From Actinomycetes bacterium (GTDB lineage: Bacteria > Actinomycetota > Actinomycetes > Mycobacteriales > Mycobacteriaceae), in the NCBI GenBank assembly GCA_023461275.1, contig JAEYMI010000048.1:186001-250000 (forward strand): a DNA stretch of 64,000 bases, in the 5' to 3' direction. Shown here in pieces: positions 20,501 to 27,683 of this stretch. The position numbers and the translations under genes are program-made. Within the stretch, counting starts at the first letter, position 1. Every line of letters starts with the position of its first letter. The notes below the pieces were generated by a model that was not told the DNA's origin, searched no databases, and saw only the letters and a list, made by a program, of their open reading frames with translations.

Positions 20501-23500
20501 ACCATCGACCGCGACGCGTTCACCGCGGCGCTCCACGACGTGGTGCGCCGACACGAGGTGCTCCGCACCCGCTATCCCGATCTGGCACCGGAGATCGTCG
20601 ACGAGCCGACGGTGCCGGTCGCGCGCGCCGTCGACGCGACGGCGTTGTTCGCCGACACCACGCACGCCTTCGATCTGATGACTGAGATTCCGGTCCGGGC
20701 CGCGGTCACCGAGGACCTGGCCGTGGTCACCATCCACCACATCGCCACCGACGAATGGTCGGCCGCACCGCTACGCGCCGACCTGGATCGGGCCTACGCT
20801 GCCCGACTGTCGGGACGCGCGCCGGACTGGCAGCCACTGGAGTTGCAGTACGCGGATTTCGCTGCCTGGCAACGGGACCTGCTCTCCGGCGAGCGTCGCG
20901 AACGCCAGCTCGCGTTCTGGCGCGAGATGCTCGACGGAGCGCCGGAGGCACTCGCACTGCCCCACGACCGGCCGCGGCCGGCCCGACCCAGCGGCCGCGG
21001 TGACGGCGTCTTTCTCGCACTGGACCCGGCACTCGTCGAGAGGCTGCGCCACCTCGCCGAGACCACCGGCGCGTCGATGTTCATGATCGTGCAGACTGCG
21101 GTCGCGGTGATGCTCGGACGCCTCGCCGGCAGCGACGACGTTCCGCTCGGCACGCCGGTCACCGTGCGTGGCGACGCCCGACTCGACGAACTCGTGGGCT
21201 TCTTCCTCAACACCGTCGTCCTGCGCACCGATGTGTCCGGCGATCCGAGTGCGCGTGAGTTGCTCGCGCGGGTCCGGGCTGCCGATCTCGCGGTCTTCGA
21301 TCACCGCGACATCGCCTTCGAGCAGGTCGTCGAGGCGGTTGCCCCGGCACGGTCGTCGTCGATGAATCCGCTGTTCCAGACGATGGTCGTCTATGTCGAA
21401 GGGACCCTGCCCGCCGACGACGCACAGGTACAGGCACCCACCACCGCGAAGTTCGACCTGTCCTTCGACTTCACCGAGGATCCAGGTCGTCCGGCCCGCC
21501 CGATCGGTGGGGTCATCGAGTACAGCACCGACCTGTTCGACCGGGCCACCGTGGAAGCCATGGCGCAACGCCTGGTATCGGTGCTGGAATTCATGGCCGC
21601 TCAACCGGATACGACGTTGCGCGCCCTCGATATCCGCGTGCCGGCCGAACGTCGCGACATCGCTGTCCCCGCTGCCGAACCGACCACCTGGCCCGACCTG
21701 TTCGACGCCATCGTCGCCCGTGACGATGAGGCGCCGGCATTGCGTGGACCCGACGGCCGACGCACCTTCGGGGAGCTGAGGGAGCGGATCACGGTCATCG
21801 CGGCACGGTTGTCCGCCGAGGGCATCGGACCCGAGGACGTCGTGGTTGTCCGGCTACCGCGCGGTGTCGCGGCACTCGAGGCGATCTTTGGCGTGCTCTA
21901 CGCCGGCGCGGCCTATCTGCCGATCGAACCGGATGCCCCGGCCGAACGGGTGGCCGCGATGCTGGCGGTGGCCGAGCCGAAGAAGATAATCGACTCACTC
22001 GATGATCCGGTCCTGGCGCCAGCATCGGCGGCCCAGCGAGACAGTGAGACCTTCACTCGCCCAACCCTTCTCCCCGATCATCCGGCCTATCTGATCTTCA
22101 CGTCCGGATCCACCGGCGCGCCCAAGGGAGTCGTGGTCCCCCATCGGGGCCTGACGAATCTGTTCGCCAGCCACCGGCGGATGCTCTACGGACCGGCCAA
22201 GAGCCGTACCGGACGCGACCGCTTGCGCGTCGGGCACGCGTGGTCGTTGGCCTTCGACGCCTCCTGGCAGCCACAGTTGTGGTTGCTCGACGGTCATGAG
22301 ATCAGCATCGTCGACGCCGACACGCAACGTGACGCCGAGCGGCTGTCCGATCAATTGACCAGCGAGGCATGGGATTTCCTTGAGCTGACACCGTCGCATC
22401 TGGCCCAGCTCGAGGGCGCCGACGCGTCGATGGCGGCCATCGGTTTCGGTGGCGAGGCGGTACCCGACGCCCAGTGGCAGCGCCTGCGCTCGCTGCCCGA
22501 CTCCGATGCCTACAACCTCTACGGTCCCACCGAGGCCACCGTCGACGTATTGGTGGCGCGTGCTGCCGACTCCTCGCATCCGGTGGTCGGTCGGCCGGTC
22601 GACGGTGCCCGCGCCTATGTGCTCGACACGCACCTGCGGCAGGTTCCTGATGGCGTCGACGGCGAGTTGTATGTCGCCGGAGCGGGACTCGCGCGCGGCT
22701 ACCTCGGCCGTGGTGATCTCACCGCGGAACGATTCGTGGCCGATCCGTTCACTGCGGACGGGTCGCGGATGTATCGCACCGGCGACGTCGTCCGGTGGAC
22801 CCGCGACGGGTTCCTGGACTACCGCGGCCGCGGCGACGACCAGATCAAGATCCGTGGCTTCCGCGTGGAGCCCGGCGAGATCGAAACCGCCCTCGGCGCC
22901 CTGCCCGGCGTCGGCGCCGCGCTGGTGGTCGCACGATCGGGCCGGCTGGTCGGCTACGTGGTCGGTGAACCGGGAGTCGCCGTGGATCCGGTGGTCGTGC
23001 GGTCCTCGCTTCGTGACCTGCTGCCCGACTACATGGTGCCGGGCGCGATCGTCGTGCTCGCCGCCTTCCCGACGCTGCCCAACGGCAAACTCGACCGGCG
23101 TGCGCTACCGGCTCCGGTCTTCGACGCGCCGGTACGCGCACCGGAAACTCCTACGCAGCAACGGATCTGCCGCGCCATCGCCGATGTCCTCGACCTGCCC
23201 GACCATCAGGTGGGCCTCGACGAGGACTTCGTCGAACTCGGCGGTGACAGCATCGTCGCGATGCAACTGGTCGCGCGTCTGCGATCCGACGGGTTCGCCG
23301 TCTCGCCGCGCGATGTGATGACCGTCCGGACCGCCGCTGCGCTCGCCGACGCCGCTGATGCCCGTTCGGCCACGCCGACCGCGGCGCTGCGCGAGGTGAC
23401 CGATGGCCCGGTGGCGGCCACGCCGATCGTCCGGTGGCTGGAAGCGCTCACCTCGCGACGACCGGAGACCATCGACGGTTTCCACCAGTCGGCGTTGCTG

Positions 23501-24763
23501 CGCACACCTGCCGGCGTCGACGTCGAGGTGCTCGATCGTTCGGTCCGGATGCTGATGGACCGACATCAGATGCTGCGCGCACGACTCGATACCGATTCGA
23601 GCCCATGGCGATTCGAGATCGCGAGCGACCCCGTGGACACACCGGTCGTCGAACGGGTGTCATGGGACCACGAGGAACCCATCGAGAGCGTGCTCGACTC
23701 GGTGGCGCGCACGACCCGCGCCCGGCTCGACCCACGACGCGGCGCGATGGTGGCAGTCACCTTCCTCGACGGCGACAAGGGACCCGGTCGGTTGCTCATC
23801 GCGATCCATCACCTCGTCGTCGACGGCGTCTCGTGGCGTGCACTGATCCCCGAGCTATTGGCGATCTACACCCAGCTCGCCGACGATGTTGCACCACAGG
23901 ATGTTTCGCTCCCGGCCCGATCAACCGATTTCGGGGCGTGGGCCAATGCGGTCGTCGCGATCGAACGCAGCAGCGAGATGGATCTGTGGCGGGGCATCGT
24001 CGAGGACTCCGACGTCGACCCGAATGCCCTGTTCGCCCGCCCGCTCGACCCGGATCGCGATCGCCAGGCCGATACCCGACGGCACACCGTCGACCTCGAT
24101 CCCGAGACCGCTGCCGCGGTATTGACCGCCCTGCCGGCACAACTCGACGTCGCCGTCGACGATGTGCTGCTCGGCGCGTTCGGCGCGGCTGCCGGAGTCG
24201 CTACCCTCGTCGACCTCGAAGGTCACGGACGTGAGGAACACCTGGTGCCGGGTGCCGATCTCAACGGCACCGTCGGATGGTTCACCGCGGTGCACCCGGT
24301 CCGTGTCGGCGGCGGTGACTCGGCCGCCGAGCAAGCGCGGGCACTGGCGCAAGCGCGCGCCACCATCCCCGATGGCGGTATCGGCTACGGTCTGCTGCGG
24401 TATCCGGCGGAGGGCGAACCGGAATCCCGGTTGTCTGGCGCCGGAATCGAATTCAACTATCTGGGTCGGTACCGTTCGTTCGATGCTGGCGACTGGGCGA
24501 TGGCGCCGGAGTCGGCCGAGATCGGCCCCGATGAGGACATGCCGGTCGGTTACGGCCTGATCGTCGACGTCACCACCCTCGATACCGCGGACGGCACACG
24601 GATGCGGGCGAGCTGGACGTATCTGCCGGATCTGATCGCCGACGACACGGTGTCCGACCTCGCGTCACGCTGGGTGACCGCGCTACGCGACCTCGCCGGA
24701 ACTGCCATCACCCCGGAGACCGCGACAACCCCGAAGACGGCAACAACTCAGGAGACCCGATGA
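11537..24763 (+). CDS. Giant NRPS C-E(dead)-C(His-less)-A(hOrn)-PCP-C-A-PCP-C-A-PCP-E
   Basis: This 4408-aa synthetase starts at GTG 11537, overlapping the previous stop. The N-terminus is an aryl-starter-like C domain (HHLVCDG, His about 148; RFRGEDLG segment as in the first NRPS C domain). No A-PCP follows it. Next comes an epimerase-like region whose HHxxxDG reads DPVLVDP (553-559), then a C domain with N-R-R-F-L-L-W-D-G (962-970) lacking both His. Three elongation modules follow, with PCP serines at about 1823, 2891 and 3905. The first A domain (A3 about 1412) reads D-M-E-N-L-G-L-I-N, the N5-hydroxyornithine code. The second (about 2504) reads D-G-W-F-I-G-A-V-V, unassigned. The third (about 3518) reads D-A-Q-E-G-G-L-V-D, probably polar or basic. 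A complete E domain (HHLVVDG, His about 4092) ends the protein. There is no thioesterase or reductase. Confidence 0.92.
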   Translation: MSTPPDQMSAPLLGTDHDDAGTPATAGQRDIYLAMQVSDDPSLYNTGVYGVIGASLDVERLTAATLEVLAEAESMRVVFDEVNGELRQRLLPVEQWSVSRIDLRGHDAVAWMQSDMATPMDIHAGPLSEIKVLRVDDDTLFIYLKIHHLVCDGVGMIHFMQTVAETYDGKHAARQRNSRGWDLQTIVAAEDRYRDGEQFRDDADYWLSRMADRPEPVRLLSHPVAPGIGRTHARLEIEVDKLAVLRATASRLGMRPTVLIIAVVAAFAQIRSGRDDLVLALPVTGRLDRAVRTAPSMLTSVLPLRVCANGRDNLDDLAKRVDRALFGLLPHSRFRGEDLGRALAASAPEATAPYRMFGLGVNVMSNTTRQLMGGQHMSSHALASGPVSDVEIQIQLRRKDRPAEVVFRAVDSAADDVAVIAEAFADFIDTLTAHPDVRLSQLASGEIPDPAVPDAGGPLPLAPSTHRLRTDAIDPADLPPRIIRAQTEPDTPTEAVESILSGLRSAHPALRTVLSRPVPILWTLATEPDVPGADPMSNATYDQSTGEIVLRADPVLVDPHSARILAEDLRTAIADAGAQRHIEIDRPPMSPSATMAQITSAASDLSALAGWWEVLAPGATLPAPDHEHDAADPVTIRVPIDTRPATPPAITTSRDLLAPVMAAIRTVLGDKVPDALAVDLVTDLRTTEATRTVGPFTALDCARIVANGPIPTVIRPAGPSLEVLRHLSPQVGAAMASALTAGDIVEPDVLIGDYGLPTHHALRAGIVGSERTGSEHSGWVAEVTVDPTRVASAAELAEAIASAIAARAEDRLVDLDATELASLAQEFGALDDVWPLTPLQEGLYYQARVDTDSDIYTAQFWLDLGHRVDADQLRTAAAALLRDNPELRAAFVERGGQPLQVIPSSVEPDLTVVDLTDTPDADDAGEDVLAADRAAEIDLDRAPLWRMTLIRRADGTDRLVVNRRFLLWDGWSGGLFVSRLLAYLDHTPVPPREASLRDYLSWIATGDDSAALDAWRRHLAGYDEPALIAPRAVGVSPRPPRRIEIELGTVESERLRDDARRAGVTLNTLVSSALSLTLSRVLGRTDVAFGSTVAGRPTEVPGIDTVIGLFLNTVPVRTILRPDETVGELLRRNQSDRVDLMAYDHIGLSRLQQETGHPVLFDVLYVLQNFRGEAEEAEQSALHDVIGEGSLDHTHYPMALVVTPGTSMRFRLEYRDDLIDAATADGVVTRFRTALRAIGAHLDDAVAAIDLGLPTDAPVIGPTHPLPTTTVSGLLTERAAQIPDADALVFDGRRVTYRDLESEVDRVAHVLADHGVGAETVVGLAIPRSIETVVALFAILRAGGAYLPLELDHPDERLHGIVSDASPLVILTHSSVADRFAALDTRSLLIDQLSDPTSQWTTPDVHPDSPAYVIYTSGSTGKPKGVVTPFRGLTNMQLNHREKVFAPAIDVARSAGITGRLRIAHTVSFAFDMSWEELLWLVEGHEVHVCDEELRRDSQALVAYCHAHRIDVVNVTPTYAAQLFTDGLLDGAHVPPLVLLGGEAVGDPVWSRLREHPGTFGYNLYGPTEYTINTLGIGTDESPTSSVGTPIWNTTAHLLDPWLRPVPTGVAGELYISGAGLARGYLGRPDLTAERFVADPFLPGARLYRTGDLMKVRPDGNLDFLGRTDDQVKVRGYRVELAEIDAALTALPDIASAAVVATADPSAPDIKRLVAYVIPTDPNSAIDVADIRRRLATALPDYMVPGLYASVDEFPMTVNGKLDIAALPEPQRGGVRRAPRTPLEARVCEIVADVLGLVSSDTDSADEFAVGIDDDFFDLGGHSMAAMKLAGALRTELGAEIAIRDLFEARTPAEIAARARITGSTTDIVAGPRPERIPLSPAQERLWLLYELDPSDTSYHYGHVVRLHEATDSNTIDEPALRAAVRDVVIRHESLRTIVDDSDGEPAQRILSESHVPDVVTVVEISERDTAEVGLADAVARASRDLLTTPFDLRTEPPIRIGLIRAAGLGSDQGSEGSVLVIAMHHIATDEWSDRPLLSDLTVAYLARSGGATPAFEPLPVQYADYTLWHHDRLATCADEQLTYWAQTLADLPAEIALPRDRRRRGGAPGPSKTLTATVDAPTRARLAEIARGRSVSMFMLTQAVVATLLHRAGAGDDIPLGTPISGRTDPALDDLVGFFVGTQVLRTDLSGRPSFDDLLDRVRQLDLAAFDNQDVPFQRIVEHLAPERVPGRNPLFQVSLSYLPLDAVPGALLGVPATFEQLSSVQAKFDLAFTFVDIAATGELSIGLEYATDLFDESTAHMLLDHLRIVVDTVAQNPGIGVDRIDLVVDDDLKALRANETGPAPAVTGTTVTELLNAAAADHATDIALRDTAGASMTYAAMSSAAHRIAERIAEYVESPETVVAVAMPRSIGQLVALQAVLYAGAAYLPIDLDLPAERIEFLLADSGATAVIVADSDTAASNSTHVATTLPRITVTANDLDASTGTDTYVSPAPVLPEHPAYVVYTSGTTGRPKGVVVSHGAVAGLLAWRRTTMPGGFGTGDAVLVKTPVGFDGAVWELLLPFISGATAVVAEPDAQRDPRRQAEIIAEHGVTTAVFVPSLLELFVPYLRTAPTLRHIIAGGEALTAELAGAVGDRSPGLHLINAYGPTETTVVVTDRVAGRRTHTSTVPIGRPIAATRLLVLDASLRRVPEGSIGELYVRGTPLARGYLHAPAQTAAAFVADPTGEAPGARVYRTGDLVRRRDGELEYLGRADTQVKVRGNRVELGEVEAALRSLPAVSSAVVDIVGDALVAWVVADAGVTSETIAEQLAAQVPSYLVPTPILTLDALPLNHTGKVDRRALPRAVGAVTVGRPPRTTLESDLAEIFSATLGVEVSDIDAGFFTLGGHSLLAIKTINLVRDTLGYELTLRALFERPTIAQLAQYLESGAADRVAPDTRLAPRDPDRPLMLSFGQEQMLTLHAVSGPSSAYNVPLLWRPGGRDGGDETIDRDAFTAALHDVVRRHEVLRTRYPDLAPEIVDEPTVPVARAVDATALFADTTHAFDLMTEIPVRAAVTEDLAVVTIHHIATDEWSAAPLRADLDRAYAARLSGRAPDWQPLELQYADFAAWQRDLLSGERRERQLAFWREMLDGAPEALALPHDRPRPARPSGRGDGVFLALDPALVERLRHLAETTGASMFMIVQTAVAVMLGRLAGSDDVPLGTPVTVRGDARLDELVGFFLNTVVLRTDVSGDPSARELLARVRAADLAVFDHRDIAFEQVVEAVAPARSSSMNPLFQTMVVYVEGTLPADDAQVQAPTTAKFDLSFDFTEDPGRPARPIGGVIEYSTDLFDRATVEAMAQRLVSVLEFMAAQPDTTLRALDIRVPAERRDIAVPAAEPTTWPDLFDAIVARDDEAPALRGPDGRRTFGELRERITVIAARLSAEGIGPEDVVVVRLPRGVAALEAIFGVLYAGAAYLPIEPDAPAERVAAMLAVAEPKKIIDSLDDPVLAPASAAQRDSETFTRPTLLPDHPAYLIFTSGSTGAPKGVVVPHRGLTNLFASHRRMLYGPAKSRTGRDRLRVGHAWSLAFDASWQPQLWLLDGHEISIVDADTQRDAERLSDQLTSEAWDFLELTPSHLAQLEGADASMAAIGFGGEAVPDAQWQRLRSLPDSDAYNLYGPTEATVDVLVARAADSSHPVVGRPVDGARAYVLDTHLRQVPDGVDGELYVAGAGLARGYLGRGDLTAERFVADPFTADGSRMYRTGDVVRWTRDGFLDYRGRGDDQIKIRGFRVEPGEIETALGALPGVGAALVVARSGRLVGYVVGEPGVAVDPVVVRSSLRDLLPDYMVPGAIVVLAAFPTLPNGKLDRRALPAPVFDAPVRAPETPTQQRICRAIADVLDLPDHQVGLDEDFVELGGDSIVAMQLVARLRSDGFAVSPRDVMTVRTAAALADAADARSATPTAALREVTDGPVAATPIVRWLEALTSRRPETIDGFHQSALLRTPAGVDVEVLDRSVRMLMDRHQMLRARLDTDSSPWRFEIASDPVDTPVVERVSWDHEEPIESVLDSVARTTRARLDPRRGAMVAVTFLDGDKGPGRLLIAIHHLVVDGVSWRALIPELLAIYTQLADDVAPQDVSLPARSTDFGAWANAVVAIERSSEMDLWRGIVEDSDVDPNALFARPLDPDRDRQADTRRHTVDLDPETAAAVLTALPAQLDVAVDDVLLGAFGAAAGVATLVDLEGHGREEHLVPGADLNGTVGWFTAVHPVRVGGGDSAAEQARALAQARATIPDGGIGYGLLRYPAEGEPESRLSGAGIEFNYLGRYRSFDAGDWAMAPESAEIGPDEDMPVGYGLIVDVTTLDTADGTRMRASWTYLPDLIADDTVSDLASRWVTALRDLAGTAITPETATTPKTATTQETR

Positions 24764-26076
24764 GCGACCGCGCACGATCAGTGTTGATCGACATCACCCC
24801 GCTGCGGGAGAGCGCCCCGTTTCGGCGGATCTTCATCGCGCGGCTCATCTCGCTGATCGGCATCGGTCTGCTCCTGGTTTCGGTGCCGGTGCAGATGTTC
24901 GATCTCACCGGCTCCTCGGCCCAGGTCGGTGCCGCGACGGCGGTCACCGGGGTCAGTACCTTCGTCGGCATGCTGCTCGGCGGCGGTCTCGCCGATCGGT
25001 TCGACCGCAAGTGGCTCATCCTCGTCGGCCGGGCGGGTGCGGCGCTGGCCTTTGTCGGCTTGGCGGCCAACGCTTTCGGGGTGTTCGGTGAACCGCCGTC
25101 GGTCGCGGCGCTCTACCTGCTGGCCGGCATCGACGGGCTGATCGGGTCATTGTCGGTGGCGGCGCTGATGGCCGCGGTGCCGACCATCATCCCGCGTCAT
25201 CTGCTCGTGGCCGTCGGTGCGCTCAACTCACTGACCGTGCGGGTTGGCTCGGCCATCTCGCCCGCCATCGCCGGCCTGATCATCGCCGGAGCGGGCGTCG
25301 AGTGGGCATACACGGTGGCCGCATGCATCGCGACCCTGACGGTCGTGATCCTGCTGGGGTTGCCGTCGCTGCCGCCGAGCGCGCCGGTGGTCGGTGAGAC
25401 CCCGACCGAATCCGACAACCAATCGGCGTCAGAGCAGCCCGGGTCACAACAGCCTGGGGCGAAGCAGTCGGTGGTGCGGTTTATCCTGACCCAACCCGTG
25501 GTGGGCGGTGTGATCGCCGCGGGCATGCTCGCCATGCTCGGCGCCGGTGTCGTCGCACTGATCCCGGGGTTGGTCGCCGAACGGTTCGACGGCGACGCCC
25601 GTGCCACCGGCCTGCTCTATGCCGCGGTGGCCACCGGTGCCATGGTCGCCGCGCTCACCAGTGGATGGCTGGCACGGGTGCCACGGCCCGGAGCGCTGTT
25701 GATGGCTGCATTGTCGACGGCCTTCGTCATCCAGATCCTGTTCGGCCTGGCGCCGGTGGTCTGGCTGGCGCTGGTGCTGCTCGCGGTCGTCGGATTCGTC
25801 GAAGCAATTCAGGAAGTGCTGCGCTACTCGCTGATTCAGCATCACACCCCGGGCCAATTGCTCGGCCGGGTGAACGGCATCTGGATGGCCCAGGAGGTCA
25901 GCGGCGTGACTGTCGGTGCGCTTGTCGCCGGAATGCTCGGTAGCGTCTGGTCGGCGTCGGATGCCATCGTCTACTACGGCATCGGGCTACTGGTGTTGTC
26001 GCTGCTCGCCGCGCTCGGCCTGCGATCGCTGATGGCGGTCCGAGGCGAGCCGGTCAGCGAATCGGTCGACTCTTAA
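24760..26076 (+). CDS. entS: MFS siderophore exporter, EntS-like
   Basis: This 438-aa hydrophobic protein shows the MFS layout of repeated membrane segments with a long polar loop in the middle (about residues 205-235). The N-terminus (LRESAPFRRIFIARLISLIG) and the GGGLADRFDRKWLI loop between helices 2 and 3 closely resemble enterobactin exporter EntS. It overlaps the last NRPS gene (ATGA) and so is the final gene of the NRPS operon. The likely role is export of the finished siderophore across the inner membrane. It meets entE tail to tail, with stop codons overlapping by two bases, so no separate terminator fits between them. Confidence 0.9.
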   Translation: MSDRARSVLIDITPLRESAPFRRIFIARLISLIGIGLLLVSVPVQMFDLTGSSAQVGAATAVTGVSTFVGMLLGGGLADRFDRKWLILVGRAGAALAFVGLAANAFGVFGEPPSVAALYLLAGIDGLIGSLSVAALMAAVPTIIPRHLLVAVGALNSLTVRVGSAISPAIAGLIIAGAGVEWAYTVAACIATLTVVILLGLPSLPPSAPVVGETPTESDNQSASEQPGSQQPGAKQSVVRFILTQPVVGGVIAAGMLAMLGAGVVALIPGLVAERFDGDARATGLLYAAVATGAMVAALTSGWLARVPRPGALLMAALSTAFVIQILFGLAPVVWLALVLLAVVGFVEAIQEVLRYSLIQHHTPGQLLGRVNGIWMAQEVSGVTVGALVAGMLGSVWSASDAIVYYGIGLLVLSLLAALGLRSLMAVRGEPVSESVDS

Positions 26077-27659
26077 CCGGCGGCCAGTAGCTCCCGCAGT
26101 TTCTTCCGGCTCACCTTGCCGACGCCGGTCTGCGGGAACTCCTCGACCACCCGCACCACGTCGGGTAGCTTCCATTCGGCCAGCCCGGCGTCCCGGACAA
26201 AACGTCGGATACCGGCCAGATCCGGCGGATTCGACGGGTCGTCGGCGATCACGTAGGCGCAGGTGCGTTCACCGAGATAGGCGTCGGCCAGCGCCACCAC
26301 CACGGCGTCACGCACACCGGGATGGGTGAGCAGCTGTTCCTCGAGTTGTTCGGCGGAGACCTTCTCGCCACCGCGATTGACCCGGTCACCACCGCGACCG
26401 CGGACCACCAGATTGCCGCCGTCGGTGAGCTCCACCACGTCACCGGTGCGGTACCAGCCGTCGGGCGCGAACGACGACGGCGCGGCGTCGTCGTAGTAGG
26501 CGCGAATCGTGTACGGGCCCTGGGTTTCCAAGAATCCGGGCCCCTCGGTAACGGGTTGGCCGTCCTCGTCGACCAGGCGCAGCATGTCGTCGTCGGACAT
26601 CGGGCGGCCCTGCGTCGTGGTGATCACGTCGATGGGGTCGTGGAGGCGGGTGTAACACACCAGACCCTCGGCCATCCCGAACACCTGCTGCAGAATGACA
26701 CCGAGTGCCACCGGAATGCGGCGGGCCAGTTCGTCGGGGCAGCGCGCTCCGCCGACCTGAATGATCTGCAACGACGAGATATCAAATGGCGCACCGCGTT
26801 CGGCGGTTTCGGTCCACAACCGTGCCAGCGGTGGCACCAGCCCGGTCATCGTGACACCTTCACGCTCGACGATTTCCCAGGCCACCGACGGCGTCGGTGA
26901 TGCGGCCAAGGCGACCACACCACCGGCGTAAAGGGCACCGAGAATGCCCGGCGAGCTCATCGGAAAGTTGTGTGCCACCGGCAATGTCGCCAGATAGACG
27001 GTGTCAGCGTCGACGCCGCAGACCTCATTGCTGCGCCGCACGCTGTAGAGGTAGTCGTCGTGCGTGCGCGGGATGAGTTTGGGCACACCGGTACTGCCGC
27101 CGGAGAGCTGCAGAAAGGCCAGCTCCGACGGGTCGGAGCGTCCGAAGTCGACGCCCGACGGATCGGCCATCACCGCGTCGAGGTCGTCGACGTCGATGAT
27201 CAGCCGGACCGAGCCGACCTGATCGGCGACCGTCTGGGCCAGCGCGCGGTGGTCGAATCCCTCATGGATGCGCGGCGATACGATCGCCACCACCTCGGCG
27301 GTGCCGCCGATCCCGACCAGTTCGGTCTCGCGGTGGGCGGGCAATCCGAAGACCGGGATGGCGCCGATGCGGAACAAAGCGAAGAGGGTCTCGACGTAGG
27401 CGACGCGATTGGGGATCTGCAGCAAGACGCGATCGTCCCGCCCGATACCGAGGGCGAGGAAGCCTGCAGCGATACGGTCGGTGCGCTCGTGCAGTTCGCC
27501 ATAGGTGAGCGCACGGTCGATGTCCACCACTGCGGTCCGCTCCCGGACCAGCGGATCGGTGCCACGAGTGCGCAGCACGTCGTCGAAGGTCTCCCCACGC
27601 CAGAGTCCGGCGGATCGGTACTGGTCGGCGAGTTCCAGGGGCCACGGCGATACCTTCAC
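26073..27659 (-). CDS. entE: 2,3-dihydroxybenzoate-AMP ligase (EntE/DhbE family)
   Basis: The 528-aa product aligns from end to end with EntE/DhbE: WPLELADQYRSAGLW at the start, QLSGGSTGVPKLIPRTHDDY (A3), the aryl-pocket segment AHNFPMSSPG, QVFGMAEGLV, and the C-terminal GVGKVSRKKLREL with the catalytic Lys. It adenylates an aryl acid and loads it on an aryl carrier protein. Ser in the MSSPG segment and Val in GLV point to dihydroxybenzoate rather than salicylate. Two pocket-adjacent positions differ from EntE: Phe for Tyr after AHN, and Cys335 where EntE has Asn (GLVNYT). The GTG at 27659 matches the EntE N-terminus and lies one base from the iron box. Confidence 0.93.
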   Translation of the reverse strand: MKVSPWPLELADQYRSAGLWRGETFDDVLRTRGTDPLVRERTAVVDIDRALTYGELHERTDRIAAGFLALGIGRDDRVLLQIPNRVAYVETLFALFRIGAIPVFGLPAHRETELVGIGGTAEVVAIVSPRIHEGFDHRALAQTVADQVGSVRLIIDVDDLDAVMADPSGVDFGRSDPSELAFLQLSGGSTGVPKLIPRTHDDYLYSVRRSNEVCGVDADTVYLATLPVAHNFPMSSPGILGALYAGGVVALAASPTPSVAWEIVEREGVTMTGLVPPLARLWTETAERGAPFDISSLQIIQVGGARCPDELARRIPVALGVILQQVFGMAEGLVCYTRLHDPIDVITTTQGRPMSDDDMLRLVDEDGQPVTEGPGFLETQGPYTIRAYYDDAAPSSFAPDGWYRTGDVVELTDGGNLVVRGRGGDRVNRGGEKVSAEQLEEQLLTHPGVRDAVVVALADAYLGERTCAYVIADDPSNPPDLAGIRRFVRDAGLAEWKLPDVVRVVEEFPQTGVGKVSRKKLRELLAAG

Positions 27660-27660
27660 A

Positions 27661-27679
27661 AAAGGTGAGGCTACCCTAA
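27661..27679. promoter_or_regulatory. IdeR/DtxR-type iron box between entE and entB
   Basis: AAAGGTGAGGCTACCCTAA matches the iron-box consensus at about 15 of 19 positions. It fills nearly all of the 24-bp space between the divergent entE and entB starts. A protein bound here would overlap both translation starts, so repression may work by blocking promoters that lie inside the opposite gene. Confidence 0.78.
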
Positions 27680-27683
27680 AGGA

